Of a stretch of DNA of 64,000 nucleotides, positions 7,922-17,560 are shown one piece after another. Source of the stretch: Aquidulcibacter paucihalophilus (GTDB lineage Bacteria; Pseudomonadota; Alphaproteobacteria; Caulobacterales; Caulobacteraceae); assembly GCA_030285985.1 (NCBI GenBank), contig CP127384.1, positions 2,158,501 to 2,222,500 of the forward strand, given 5' to 3'. The position numbers and the translations under genes are program-made. Positions within the stretch are counted from its first letter, which is position 1; each line of letters starts with the position of its first letter. A model generated the notes under the pieces. The model saw only the letters and a program-made list of their open reading frames with translations, did not search any database and had not been told where the DNA came from.

Positions 7922-8827
7922 ATGCCCCTCCGTCCCTTTCTGATCCCCACCCTCTGCGCCGCGACGGCGCTCGCCGCCTGCGGCGACGGCGTCCGCATCT
8001 CTTCGACGCGCAGCGAGAACAATGACGAAAAGGGCGTGCTCAAGGTCGTCGAGACGCTGCAATGCCCGCAGACGATGGGCTCCCTGACCCGCAAGGGGTC
8101 CGCTTCCGCGGGCGGCACGGTCTGCACCTACGTCGGCCCCAAGGGCGCCGAGGTCACCCTTCAGCTCGTGGCGCTGGACGGCAAGACGCCCGCCGATGTG
8201 CTGAAAACCTTCGAACAGCGCCTCTCCGCCGACCTGCCCCGCGCCATGGCCGCGATCAGCGCCGCCGAGTCCCGCGCCCAGGCCGACGCCGCCGCTGTCG
8301 AGGCTGACGCCGCCGGGGCCGCCGCGGATACGGCGCAACGCGCCGCCGACACCGCCCAGGCGGCCGCGGACCAGACCACTGCCTCAGGCGACCGCGCCTC
8401 GGTCCGCGCCCCGGGCGTGAATATCGAGGCGAACGGCGACGACGCCACCGTCCGCCTGCCGGGCATGCGTATCGAGACCCGGGGCGACAAGGCCAGCGTC
8501 CGGATCGGCGGCTTCCAGATCAACGCCGACGACAGCGACGGCTCTGCCCGTGTCACAGGCTCCAGCCCCGATGGCGACAATGTCAGCATCAATGCCCAGG
8601 ACGACGCCGCCGAAATCCGCGCCGCGGCGGCCGGCGAGGCCACCCGCGCCAGCTGGATGCTGACCGACAATCGCGGCTCTGAAGCGGGCTGGCGGCTGGT
8701 CGGCTACGAGGCCCGCGGCCCTGTCGGCGGGCCGCTGGTGATCGCGACGGTCCGCTCACGCGACCGCAATCGCGAACGCGCCTTCGAGGACGCCAGGGAC
8801 CTCGTCGCGCTCAACGCCGGGGAATAA
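7922..8827 (+). CDS. Lipoprotein with tandem beta-type repeats, unknown function
   Basis: 301 residues from the ATG giving MPLRPFLIPTLCAATALAAC; a start nine codons upstream (7895) is open but would spoil the signal peptide. Lipobox LAAC (Cys20). The N-terminal domain has a Cys pair in QCPQTMGSL and GGTVCTYVG. A long Ala-rich heptad-like stretch follows (about residues 100-145). Then come three to four ~16-residue repeats, each GD.A.VR.pG..I.A: for example GDRASVRAPGVNIEA, GDDATVRLPGMRIET and GDKASVRIGGFQINA. Such regular repeats suggest a beta-solenoid or propeller edge. I do not recognise the family; location is presumably the periplasmic face of a membrane. Confidence 0.85.
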   Translation: MPLRPFLIPTLCAATALAACGDGVRISSTRSENNDEKGVLKVVETLQCPQTMGSLTRKGSASAGGTVCTYVGPKGAEVTLQLVALDGKTPADVLKTFEQRLSADLPRAMAAISAAESRAQADAAAVEADAAGAAADTAQRAADTAQAAADQTTASGDRASVRAPGVNIEANGDDATVRLPGMRIETRGDKASVRIGGFQINADDSDGSARVTGSSPDGDNVSINAQDDAAEIRAAAAGEATRASWMLTDNRGSEAGWRLVGYEARGPVGGPLVIATVRSRDRNRERAFEDARDLVALNAGE

Positions 8828-8907
8828 CCGCCGCGCGAAACCCGCTCCGGCCTTGATCACGCCGCCCTGATGCGTCACCAACCCTGCCCAGCAAGCAGGA
8901 CAGATCC

Positions 8908-9552
8908 TTGGCCGTTACGCCCCGCCCTTCCGTGAAAGAGCCCCGCGCCTGGCAGCGCATGCTGTCCGGCCGCCGCCTCGACCTGCTCGACCCCTCGCCC
9001 TTCGACATCGAGATCGAGGACATCGCCCACGGCCTGGCCCGCGTCGCCCGCTGGAACGGCCAGACCATCGGCGAACACGCCTTCTCGGTCGCCCAGCATT
9101 CCTGCGTCGTCGAGGAGATCGCCGCCCACATCAGGCCGGGCCTGGAACCGAAATGGCGGCTCGCCGCCCTGCTCCACGACGCCTCGGAATACGTCATCGG
9201 TGACATGATCTCACCGTTCAAGGCGGCGCTGGGCGTCAACTACAAGGCCTTCGAGGCCCGGCTGGAAGGTGCCATCCACCTCCGCTTCGGCCTCCCGCCG
9301 AAGAACCCGGTCGAGATCAAGACCCTGATCAAGAAGGCCGACGTCGCCTGTGCCTATTTCGAGGCCACGCAGCTGGCGGGCTTCAGCAAGAAGGAAGGTC
9401 TGAGCCTGTTCGGCTCGCCGCCCCCCGGCTACGACCTGATCATCGACCCCCTGCCCGCGCCCGTCGCCCAGCAGCGCTACCTCGAACGCTACCGCGTCTT
9501 GGCCGAGGCCGTCGGCCTGATGCCAGCCGCCGACGCATGGCATACGGAATAG
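8908..9552 (+). CDS. HD-domain hydrolase, YfbR-like
   Basis: 214 residues. It starts at TTG with AGGA seven bases upstream. The HD metal site is visible: His in GEHAFSVAQHS, His-Asp in LAALLHDASEY, and the distal Asp in IKKADVACAYFEA. The motif YVIGDMISPFK is typical of the YfbR-like group of 5'-deoxynucleotidases that dephosphorylate dNMPs. Catalytic specificity is inferred from the family only. The next gene (NrtR-like) begins 3 bp after its stop, so the two are probably co-transcribed, pairing nucleotide and NAD metabolism. Confidence 0.85.
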   Translation: MAVTPRPSVKEPRAWQRMLSGRRLDLLDPSPFDIEIEDIAHGLARVARWNGQTIGEHAFSVAQHSCVVEEIAAHIRPGLEPKWRLAALLHDASEYVIGDMISPFKAALGVNYKAFEARLEGAIHLRFGLPPKNPVEIKTLIKKADVACAYFEATQLAGFSKKEGLSLFGSPPPGYDLIIDPLPAPVAQQRYLERYRVLAEAVGLMPAADAWHTE

Positions 9553-9555
9553 GCG

Positions 9556-10488
9556 ATGGGCTCGCCGGCTGAACAGGGTGTTCGCATCGGCCTCTCGGCG
9601 GTTGTCATCGCCCTGCGCGACCGCAAGGCCTGCGTCCTGACCACACCGGCCGAGGACGGCGACGCCGCCCTGCCCTTCGGCCCCTTCGACCCGGCCCGCG
9701 ACCGCACCTTTGAACGGGCGCTGCGTGACTTCGTCACCGCCCAGACCGGCTTCCGCCTCGGCTTCGTCGAACAGCTCTACACCTTCGGCGACCTCGGCCG
9801 GGCCAGTCCCCGTGCCACGCCAGGGCCCGAGCGCCGCCGCGAGGTCTCCGTCGGCTACCTCGCCCTGACCGCTGACGACGCCCAGGCCGAGGCCCTCTGG
9901 ACGCCCGTGCTGGACATCTTCCCGTGGGAAGACCGCCGCGACGGCCCGCCCGCCTGCCTCGCCCCGCTGATTGACGACCTGACCGCCTGGGCCGCCGGTG
10001 ATCCGCGCCGCCTGGCCCGCATCGAGACCCTGTTCGCAACCACGCCCGCCCACCGCTGGAACGAAGGCCGGGTGCTGGATCGCTATGAGCTGCTCTACGA
10101 GGCCGGACTGGTCGCCGAGGCCGCCCGCGACCAGGACCGGTCACCGCTCCGGACCGCCCCCGGCCGCGCCATGGCCTCCGACCACCGCCGCATCCTCGCC
10201 ACCGGCCTCGGCCGCCTGCGCAGCAAGCTGAAATACCGGCCGGTCCTGTTTGACCTCATGCCCGCGACCTTCACCCTGTCCGAGCTCCAGATCGCGGCCG
10301 AGGCCGTCACCGGCCTGTCCCTGCACAAGCAGAATTTCCGCCGCGGCGTCGAACGCACCGGCCTGGTGGAGCCCACAGGCCGCCTCTCCGCCGCCACCGG
10401 CGGCCGTCCGGCGGAGCTGTTCCGCGTCATCGACGGCGACCTGACCACCGGTGAGGCCCTCGGCCTGCCCCTGCCCGCACAGCGCTGA
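9556..10488 (+). CDS. NrtR-like Nudix transcriptional regulator
   Basis: 310 residues. The N-terminal half is a Nudix-like fold (VVIALRDRKACVLTT...) but the Nudix box is degraded: the segment FERALRDFVTAQTGF lacks the REUxEE glutamates needed for hydrolysis. The C-terminal ~90 residues are the NrtR winged helix (FTLSELQIAAEAVTG, then NFRRGVERTGLVEPTG and GGRPAELFRV). NrtR proteins repress NAD biosynthesis or related genes and sense ADP-ribose through the dead Nudix domain. The target genes are not visible here. It follows the HD gene by 3 bp. Confidence 0.85.
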   Translation: MGSPAEQGVRIGLSAVVIALRDRKACVLTTPAEDGDAALPFGPFDPARDRTFERALRDFVTAQTGFRLGFVEQLYTFGDLGRASPRATPGPERRREVSVGYLALTADDAQAEALWTPVLDIFPWEDRRDGPPACLAPLIDDLTAWAAGDPRRLARIETLFATTPAHRWNEGRVLDRYELLYEAGLVAEAARDQDRSPLRTAPGRAMASDHRRILATGLGRLRSKLKYRPVLFDLMPATFTLSELQIAAEAVTGLSLHKQNFRRGVERTGLVEPTGRLSAATGGRPAELFRVIDGDLTTGEALGLPLPAQR

Positions 10489-10573
10489 CGCGATTTCTCG
10501 TCACGCCGCTTGCGGCGCAGGCCGTCGCCCATTAGAGAAGCCGCTCGCTCGACCAAGCGTCCTACGGCCCCGC

Positions 10574-10663
<90 letters not shown>

Positions 10664-10730
10664 CCGGCCTGGTTGCCTTGGGCACCCGGACGGGCCTGCC
10701 CCCCGGCTGCCCGTCACGCTGGAAACCCCG

Positions 10731-11495
10731 TCAGTCGTCGTTCACCAGGCTGCGGTAGGCACGCCAGCTGGCGAGACCGAGCCACGGGAAGACGACGATC
10801 AGCGCGAGGAATCCGGTGGCGGCGGACAACAACAGCAGGACGGTGATGATCACCGCCCACAGCAGGAGCGGAAAGAAGTTGGCGTTCACCGCCCGCACGC
10901 TCGTCGCCACCGCCGCGAAAACATTGGCGTTCGGATTGAGCAGCATGGGGGCTGAGACAACCACCAGGGCGTAGGTCACGAAGGCCAGGATGCCGCCCGT
11001 CACGGTTCCCGCCAACAGCATGGCGTGACCCTCTCTTGACCCCACGGCGAACGCGACAAGGGAGTCGAAGTCCCGATGGATCTGATAGGTCGAGAGGCCG
11101 TAGACGATCTGCGCGACCCGGCCCCACAGGAAGTAGATCAGCACCAGAAGCAGGCTGAGATAGGCGACGTCCTGGCGAAAGGCGGAGCGAACAAACAGAA
11201 TCCGACCCAGTCCGGGCCGCTCTCCCAGACCGATCCGGCGACCGGCTTCGTAAGGCCCCATGGCAAGCACCGGCGCGATGATGACGAATCCCGCCGTCAG
11301 GACCATGACCGGAAAGGCGCCGTTGGTGGCGTAGAGCCCGTAGCAAAGCGCAAAGCTGGCGACCGCGAGGCCGAGGCCGTACAGCAGCAGGGGCACCGGC
11401 GCCTTGGTCAGATCCCGAAAGCCGTCGGCAAGCCATCCAAATGGTGCCAGCAGACCGACCGTCCTTACCGGTGGCAGACCTGAAGTCCCGTCCAT
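10731..11495 (-). CDS. DUF2189 integral membrane protein
   Basis: 254 residues from the ATG of MDGTSGLPP, which has GGGGGAG about five bases upstream; longer frames further upstream lack such a site. The early motif APFGWLADGFRDLTKAPVPL is the DUF2189 signature. Six or so hydrophobic helices follow, e.g. LLLYGLGLAVASFALCYGL, VMVLTAGFVIIAPVLAM, VAYLSLLLVLIYFLW and LLWAVIITVLLLLSAATGF. It sits in the inner membrane; the function of the family is unknown. It converges on the tRNA-Ser gene. Confidence 0.85.
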   Translation of the reverse strand: MDGTSGLPPVRTVGLLAPFGWLADGFRDLTKAPVPLLLYGLGLAVASFALCYGLYATNGAFPVMVLTAGFVIIAPVLAMGPYEAGRRIGLGERPGLGRILFVRSAFRQDVAYLSLLLVLIYFLWGRVAQIVYGLSTYQIHRDFDSLVAFAVGSREGHAMLLAGTVTGGILAFVTYALVVVSAPMLLNPNANVFAAVATSVRAVNANFFPLLLWAVIITVLLLLSAATGFLALIVVFPWLGLASWRAYRSLVNDD

Positions 11496-11583
11496 TTGCT
11501 CCCCCGGGGCCACATCAAGACATGATCCTGCCGACGAGGATGTCCCTGATGCCAGCCACTGGCAAGCGCCGGACGGTCTGTCC

Positions 11584-13026
11584 TCAACCCGCCGAATAGC
11601 TGGTCTTGGTCTGGGTGAAGAACTCCACCGCCGCGAAGCCCTGCTCACGGGCACCGTAGCTGGAGGATTTCGAGCCGCCGAACGGGACGTGATAGTCGAC
11701 GCCGGCGGTCGGCAGATTGACCATGGTCATGCCCGCCTTCGCCCGCCGCTGGAAATCGCGGGCATGTTTCAGCGAGCTGGTCACGATGCCGGCCGAGAGG
11801 CCGAATTCGACGCCGTTGGCGATCTCCAGCGCCTGCTCATAGTCCTTGACGCGGATGGTCGAGGCGACCGGGCCGAAGACCTCTTCGTTGTTGATCCGCA
11901 TGCCGGCCTCGGTGTCGGCGATCAGGGTCGGCTGGACGTACCAGCCCGGCTTTTCCATCTGCAGCCGCTCGCCGCCGGTGACCACCCGGCCACCCTCACC
12001 GCGGGCCACCTGGATGTAGCGATAGGAGGTCTCCATCTGGTCCTCGGACACGGCCGGCCCCATCTGGGTCTGGGGGTCGAGCGCATCGCCGACCCGCAGC
12101 GCCGCGACCCGCTCGGCCAGGGCGGCGACGAAGCGGTCATGAATGCCGTCCTGCACGATCAGCCGGCTGGAGGCCGTGCAGCGCTGGCCCGTGGCGAAGA
12201 AGGAGCCGTCGAGGGCGATCTGGACCGCCCGGTCGAGGTCGGCGTCGTCCAGCACGATCAGGGGGTTCTTGCCGCCCATCTCCAGCTGGACCCGCGCCTG
12301 ACGCTTCACCGCTCCAGCGGCTACGCCGGCACCGACGCCCTGCGATCCGGTGAAACTGAGACCCGCCACGTCCGGATGATCCACGATCGCCTGCCCGACC
12401 CGGCCGCGCCCGATAACCAGATTGAGCACGCCCTTCGGCAGACCCGCCTCATGCAGGATAGCAACCAGTGCCTCGGCCGTCGCAGGCGTCGGCCCCGCGG
12501 GCTTCATCACCACCGTATTGCCGAAGGCCAGCGCCGGGGCCGCCTTCCACGCCGGGATGGCGATGGGGAAATTCCATGGCGTGATCAGGCCGTAGACACC
12601 GACCGCCTGACGATAGGTCTGGATCTCCACGCCGGGCCGGACCGAGGCGAGGTTCTGCCCGTGAACGCGCAGGGCCTCGCCGGCGAAATATTTCAGCACC
12701 CGGCCGGCGCGGACGGTTTCGCCGATCCCCTCGGCGAGGGTCTTGCCCTCCTCACGCGACAGCAGCCGGCCCAGAGCCTCGCGCCGCTCCATGACCAGCG
12801 TCCCTGCGCGGTCGAGCACATCAGACCGGACTTCCGGAGACGCTTCGGACCAGCCCGTGAAGGCCTCCTTGGCCGCGGCCACCGCGGCATTGACCTCTGC
12901 CTCACCGCCATCGGGCGTACGGGCAACCACCTCTCGCGTGTCCGACGGATTGAGGCTCTCGCCGGGCCGGTCCGCGGAGACCCGCTCGCCGTTGATCCAG
13001 TGGGACAGTTCGATCGTATCGGTCAT
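11584..13026 (-). CDS. Aldehyde dehydrogenase, semialdehyde type
   Basis: 480 residues from MTDTIELSHWINGE; the open frame runs further upstream but without family similarity. All ALDH catalytic parts are visible: Asn152 (TPWNFPIA), Glu249 (QLEMGGKNP), Cys283 (GQRCTASS) and the NAD-binding FTGS motif. The VGAGVAAGAV and DADLDRAVQIALDGSFF segments resemble alpha-ketoglutarate semialdehyde (2,5-dioxovalerate) dehydrogenases of sugar-acid catabolism. It is transcribed away from the 5-oxoproline cassette across a 124-bp gap. A link to 5-oxoproline or glutamate metabolism is possible but only suggested by position. Confidence 0.88.
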   Translation of the reverse strand: MTDTIELSHWINGERVSADRPGESLNPSDTREVVARTPDGGEAEVNAAVAAAKEAFTGWSEASPEVRSDVLDRAGTLVMERREALGRLLSREEGKTLAEGIGETVRAGRVLKYFAGEALRVHGQNLASVRPGVEIQTYRQAVGVYGLITPWNFPIAIPAWKAAPALAFGNTVVMKPAGPTPATAEALVAILHEAGLPKGVLNLVIGRGRVGQAIVDHPDVAGLSFTGSQGVGAGVAAGAVKRQARVQLEMGGKNPLIVLDDADLDRAVQIALDGSFFATGQRCTASSRLIVQDGIHDRFVAALAERVAALRVGDALDPQTQMGPAVSEDQMETSYRYIQVARGEGGRVVTGGERLQMEKPGWYVQPTLIADTEAGMRINNEEVFGPVASTIRVKDYEQALEIANGVEFGLSAGIVTSSLKHARDFQRRAKAGMTMVNLPTAGVDYHVPFGGSKSSSYGAREQGFAAVEFFTQTKTSYSAG

Positions 13027-13150
13027 GGCGCGTCCTTGGCGTGGTCCGGTCGATCTAGCAACCGGCGGGGTCTTGCGACAGACCTCTAGCCGAACAGACG
13101 CCGCGAAGTCTGCGATAAGCTGATCCCGTGGAACGAGTCGGAGCCCCTTC

Positions 13151-16100
13151 ATGAGCGCAGCGCAGACCGGGATGCCGACGGGCTGGCGCTTCTGGATCGA
13201 CCGGGGCGGCACCTTCACGGACATCGTTGCCCGCGCGCCGGACGGGTCGCTGCAGACCCGCAAACTGCTGTCGGACAATCCCGAGCAGTACGCCGATGCC
13301 GCGGTCGAGGGCGTGCGGCGGATTCTCGGGATCGCGACCGGCCCCCTCCCCGCCGGCCTCGTCGCCGAAGTCCGCATGGGCACCACCGTGGCTACCAACG
13401 CCCTGCTGGAGCGCAAGGGCGAGCCCGTCGTCCTGGCGATCACCCGAGGGTTCGGCGATGCCCTGCGCATCGGCTGGCAGAGCCGTCCGGACCTGTTCGC
13501 CCGGCACATCGTGCTCAACGACCAGCTCTGTGACCGGATCGTCGAGATCGACGAGCGCGTCCGCGCGGACGGAGTGGTCGACCGCGCGCTGGACGAGGCG
13601 CAGGCGCGAGCGGACCTGATGGCGGCGCGCGCCGCCGGTTTCCGGGCCGTCGCGATCGTCCTGGTCCACGGCTGGCGCTTCACCGACCACGAACGGCGAC
13701 TGGCGACCATCGCCCGCGAGGTGGGCTTCGGGCAAATTTCGGTCAGTCATGAGATCGGAGCCCTGATCAAGCTGATCGGCCGCGGCGACACCACGGTGGC
13801 GGACGCCTATCTGTCACCGATCCTGAGGGCCTATGTGGACCGGGTCGGCGCCGACCTGGGTGCCTCGACCCCGCTGCTGTTCATGCAGTCGAGCGGCGGG
13901 CTGACCGCGGCGGAAGCCTTCCGCGGCAAGGACGCGATCCTGTCCGGACCGGCCGGCGGCGTGGTCGGAATGGCCGGGACCGCCCGCGCGGCGGGGTTCG
14001 ACCGCGTCATCGGCTTCGACATGGGCGGCACATCGACCGACGTCTCGCATTTCGCCGGTGACTATGAGCGGACCTCCGATGCCGTGGTGGCGGGCGTGCG
14101 GCTGCGGGCACCGATGCTCGGCATCCATACGGTGGCGGCCGGCGGCGGATCGATCTGCCGCTTCGACGGCTCGCGGCTGAGGGTCGGGCCCGAGTCGGCC
14201 GGCGCTGTACCTGGGCCGGCCGCATATCGCCGGGGCGGGCCGCTGACGGTCACAGACTGCAACGTCATGCTCGGCAAGCTCCGACCCGACCAGTTTCCGT
14301 CAGTCTTCGGCCCGAACGGCGACCAGCCGCTCGACGCCACCGCGGTGACGACCGGTTTCGAGGCACTGGCCGCCGAGGTCCGGCGCGCCACGGGCCGCGA
14401 CGCGACGCCGGAAGCGCTGGCCGAAGGCTTCATCACCATCGCCGTCCAAAGCATGGCCGAGGCGATCAAATCGGTCTCGATCCAGCGCGGCTACGACGTC
14501 ACCCGCTATGTGCTGAACTGTTTCGGCGGCGCGGGCGGTCAGCATGCCTGCCTGGTCGCCGACGCCCTCGGCATGACCCGGGTCATGCTCCACCCGTTCG
14601 CGGGCGTGCTCTCGGCCTACGGCATGGGCCTGGCCGAAGTCCGCGCCATCCGTCAGGCCACGGTGGCGGTGCCGCTCGATCCCGCCGGCGACGCCGCCCT
14701 TTCCGATCAGGCGAAAACGCTCGAACGTCAGGCGCGCGGCGACCTGATCGCCCAGGCATTCACCGAGGCCGCGCTGACCACCCTGGTCCGGGCCGAGATC
14801 AAATTCGCCGGGTCCGACACGCCGTTGGTGGTCCCCTTCGGACCGGCCAGCGAGATGCGCGCCGCCTTCGAGGCCCTGCACCGGCTAAGGTTCGGCTTCT
14901 TCGCAGAGGACAAGGCCCTGCTGGTCGAGGCCCTCGAGGCCGAGGCGGTCGCCGCTTTCGGCCAGACCCCGTCGGCCCTCGCCGCCAGCGCCCCCGACCT
15001 GGCCCTGACCGTCATCACCCGCGTTCCGGTGCGCATGGCGGGCACCGCGCATGAGGTGCCGGTCTATCGCCGCAGCGATTTCGGGCCCGGCACCGCCGTG
15101 GACGGGCCGGCCCTCATTCTCGAGGACACCGGCACCACCGTCGTGGAACCCGGCTGGTGCGCCGCGGCCGACCCGGCCCTCAACCTGATTCTCGAGCGCA
15201 CCGTGCCCCTGCCCGCCCGCACGGCCATGGGCACGGACGTCGATCCGATCATGCTGGAGGTGTTCAACAGCCGCTTTATGGCCTGTGCCGAGCAGATGGG
15301 AGAGGCGCTGCGAGCGACGGCCTATTCGGTCAACATCAAGGAGCGGCTCGACTTCTCCTGTGCCATCTTCGACACCACGGGTGCCCTGATCGCCAACGCC
15401 CCGCACATCCCGGTGCATCTGGGCTCGATGGGCGAGAGCATCCGCACCGTCATCGCCTCGCGCGGCGGTGGCGCGGACGGTCGGGGCATGAGGCGCGGCG
15501 ACGTCTATATGCTCAACGCCCCCTACAACGGCGGCACCCACCTGCCCGACATCACCGTCATCATGCCGGTCTTCCTCGAGGCGGATGACGCACCGGCCTT
15601 CTTCGTCGCCTCGCGCGGTCACCACGCCGATGTCGGTGGCATCACGCCGGGTTCGATGCCGCCCGCCTCGCGGACGGTCGAGGAGGAAGGGGTTCTGATC
15701 GACGACTTCCTGCTGATCGACGCCGGGAGTTTGAGGGACTCCGAAACCCGCGCCCTGTTCGCCTCCGGCCGCTATCCGTCGCGCAATGTCGATCAGAACA
15801 TGGCCGACCTGAAGGCCCAGGTGGCCTCCTGCGCCCGCGGCGGCGACGAGCTGACGCGTATGGTCGCCGAGTTCGGCCGGCCGGTGGTCGCCGCCTATAT
15901 GGGCCACGTCCAGGACAATGCTGAAGAGGCCGTGCGCCGCGCCATCGCGGCGCTCAAGCCCGGCGCGTTCGCCCTGGAGATGGACGACGGGGCCGTCATC
16001 CGGGTCAGGATCGATGTTGACCCCGAGGCCCGCAGCGCCGTCGTCGACTTCACCGGCACAAGCGATCAGCTGCCCAACAACTTCAACGCCCCGCTGTCGA

Positions 16101-16792
16101 TCGCGCGGGCGGCGACCCTGTACGTCTTCCGCACGCTCGTGGACGACGCCATCCCGCTGAACGAAGGCTGTCTGAAGCCGATCCGGCTGATCGTGCCCGA
16201 GGGCTCGATGCTGAACCCGCGCTATCCGGCGGCCGTCGTGGCCGGAAACGTCGAGACCAGCCAGGCGGTGGTCGATTGCCTCTACGGCGCGCTCGGCGTG
16301 CTTGCGGCCAGCCAGGGGACGATGAACAATTTCACCTTCGGGGACGAAACGCGCCAGTACTACGAAACCATCGCCGGCGGCTCGGGCGCCGGGCCGGGCT
16401 TCGATGGAACCGCGGCGGTCCAGACCCATATGACCAATAGCCGCCTGACCGATCCCGAGGTGCTGGAGACGCGCTTGCCCGTGCTGCTGGAGGAATTCTC
16501 CATCCGGCGCGGCTCGGGCGGCGACGGCGCCAACCGGGGCGGCGAGGGCGCGGTCCGGCGCGTGCGTTTCCTAGAGCCCCTGACGGCAGGCATCCTGTCC
16601 AATCACCGGCGTACGGCCCCGTTCGGTCTGGCCGGCGGATGTGCCGGGGCGGTCGGCGTGAACCGCGTCGAGCGGGCGGACGGCTCGATCGAGCCACTGG
16701 GGGCGACGGCAGAGGTGGAGATGGGCGAAGGCGATGTCTTCGTCATCGAAACGCCGGGCGGCGGCGGCTTCGGCGCGAATAGGGCTTCCTGA
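13151..16792 (+). CDS. 5-oxoprolinase (fused HyuA-HyuB, ATP-dependent)
   Basis: 1213 residues. The N-terminal signature [20 protein letters not shown] is characteristic of ATP-hydrolysing 5-oxoprolinase. The HyuA half (to ~residue 692) contains the actin-like phosphate motif [14 protein letters not shown]. The HyuB half begins at ~693 ([17 protein letters not shown]) and ends with GGGGFG. A single chain of ~1200-1290 residues is the usual form of this enzyme, which opens 5-oxoproline (pyroglutamate) to glutamate. The following genes are transporter subunits of the same pathway, strengthening the assignment. No strong ribosome-binding site precedes the ATG. Confidence 0.92.
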   Translation: MSAAQTGMPTGWRFWIDRGGTFTDIVARAPDGSLQTRKLLSDNPEQYADAAVEGVRRILGIATGPLPAGLVAEVRMGTTVATNALLERKGEPVVLAITRGFGDALRIGWQSRPDLFARHIVLNDQLCDRIVEIDERVRADGVVDRALDEAQARADLMAARAAGFRAVAIVLVHGWRFTDHERRLATIAREVGFGQISVSHEIGALIKLIGRGDTTVADAYLSPILRAYVDRVGADLGASTPLLFMQSSGGLTAAEAFRGKDAILSGPAGGVVGMAGTARAAGFDRVIGFDMGGTSTDVSHFAGDYERTSDAVVAGVRLRAPMLGIHTVAAGGGSICRFDGSRLRVGPESAGAVPGPAAYRRGGPLTVTDCNVMLGKLRPDQFPSVFGPNGDQPLDATAVTTGFEALAAEVRRATGRDATPEALAEGFITIAVQSMAEAIKSVSIQRGYDVTRYVLNCFGGAGGQHACLVADALGMTRVMLHPFAGVLSAYGMGLAEVRAIRQATVAVPLDPAGDAALSDQAKTLERQARGDLIAQAFTEAALTTLVRAEIKFAGSDTPLVVPFGPASEMRAAFEALHRLRFGFFAEDKALLVEALEAEAVAAFGQTPSALAASAPDLALTVITRVPVRMAGTAHEVPVYRRSDFGPGTAVDGPALILEDTGTTVVEPGWCAAADPALNLILERTVPLPARTAMGTDVDPIMLEVFNSRFMACAEQMGEALRATAYSVNIKERLDFSCAIFDTTGALIANAPHIPVHLGSMGESIRTVIASRGGGADGRGMRRGDVYMLNAPYNGGTHLPDITVIMPVFLEADDAPAFFVASRGHHADVGGITPGSMPPASRTVEEEGVLIDDFLLIDAGSLRDSETRALFASGRYPSRNVDQNMADLKAQVASCARGGDELTRMVAEFGRPVVAAYMGHVQDNAEEAVRRAIAALKPGAFALEMDDGAVIRVRIDVDPEARSAVVDFTGTSDQLPNNFNAPLSIARAATLYVFRTLVDDAIPLNEGCLKPIRLIVPEGSMLNPRYPAAVVAGNVETSQAVVDCLYGALGVLAASQGTMNNFTFGDETRQYYETIAGGSGAGPGFDGTAAVQTHMTNSRLTDPEVLETRLPVLLEEFSIRRGSGGDGANRGGEGAVRRVRFLEPLTAGILSNHRRTAPFGLAGGCAGAVGVNRVERADGSIEPLGATAEVEMGEGDVFVIETPGGGGFGANRAS

Positions 16793-16834
16793 ACCGGACG
16801 TTCGGCGCAACCATCGCCCAAGGGGGAGAATCCG

Positions 16835-17560
16835 ATGCTGGTGCTTCTGGGAATAGCGGTCGTGGTCGTGGGCTTTGTCGCCCGCATCAATCCGCTGCTG
16901 GTCATACTGATCGCCGCCATCGTCACAGGGGTGACGGCGGCGGTGGCACCGGGCGTCGACATACGGGCGCTGGCGCAGGCGGGCGTGGACACGCTCGCGG
17001 CCTTCGGCGACGCCTTCAACGACAACCGCTATTTCCACATCACCTGGCTGATCCTGCCGGTCATCGGCCTGCTCGAGCGGGCCGGCCTGCAGGAGCGGGC
17101 CCGCATGTTGATCGCCCAGGTCAAGGCGGCCACGGCTGGCCGGCTGCTGCTGAGCTACCTTGTTGTGCGTCAGGCCACGTCGGCGCTCGGCCTGACCTCA
17201 CTCGGCGGACATCCGCAGATGGTCCGGCCGCTGGTCGCACCGATGGCCGAGGGGGCCGCCGAGGTCCAGGCCGGTGGCGACCTGCCTGACAGGATCCGCT
17301 TCCGCATCCGCGGCATGTCCGCCGCCACCGACAACATCGGCCTGTTCTTCGGCGAGGACATCTTCATCGCCATAGGCTCGATCGTCCTGATGGTCGGCTT
17401 CCTCGAACAGGCGGGGATCATCGTCGAGCCCCTGCAGCTGTCGGTCTGGGCCATCCCGACGGCCATCGCCGCCTTCGCCGTCCACGGCGTACGACTGCTG
17501 ATGTTCGACCGGGAGATCCGCCGCGATCTTGCCGCGCGTGACGCGGAGGCGGGCCAATGA
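16835..17560 (+). CDS. DUF969 family membrane protein, predicted 5-oxoproline transporter subunit
   Basis: 241 residues, about five to six hydrophobic segments (MLVLLGIAVVVVGFVARI, LLVILIAAIVTGVTAAVAP, IGSIVLMVGFLEQAGIIVE). It carries the family sequence FNDNRYFHITWLILPVIGLL and GLFFGEDIFIAIGS. DUF969 and DUF979 proteins occur as pairs next to 5-oxoprolinase genes and are annotated as a predicted 5-oxoproline transporter. GGGGGAGA precedes the ATG. Its stop overlaps the next start (ATGA), so the two subunits are translationally coupled. Confidence 0.9.
   Translation: MLVLLGIAVVVVGFVARINPLLVILIAAIVTGVTAAVAPGVDIRALAQAGVDTLAAFGDAFNDNRYFHITWLILPVIGLLERAGLQERARMLIAQVKAATAGRLLLSYLVVRQATSALGLTSLGGHPQMVRPLVAPMAEGAAEVQAGGDLPDRIRFRIRGMSAATDNIGLFFGEDIFIAIGSIVLMVGFLEQAGIIVEPLQLSVWAIPTAIAAFAVHGVRLLMFDREIRRDLAARDAEAGQ

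Noticed and set aside
14885-16429. 514-codon minus-strand frame inside 5-oxoprolinase
   Set aside because: Antisense shadow of the HyuB half; no family features.
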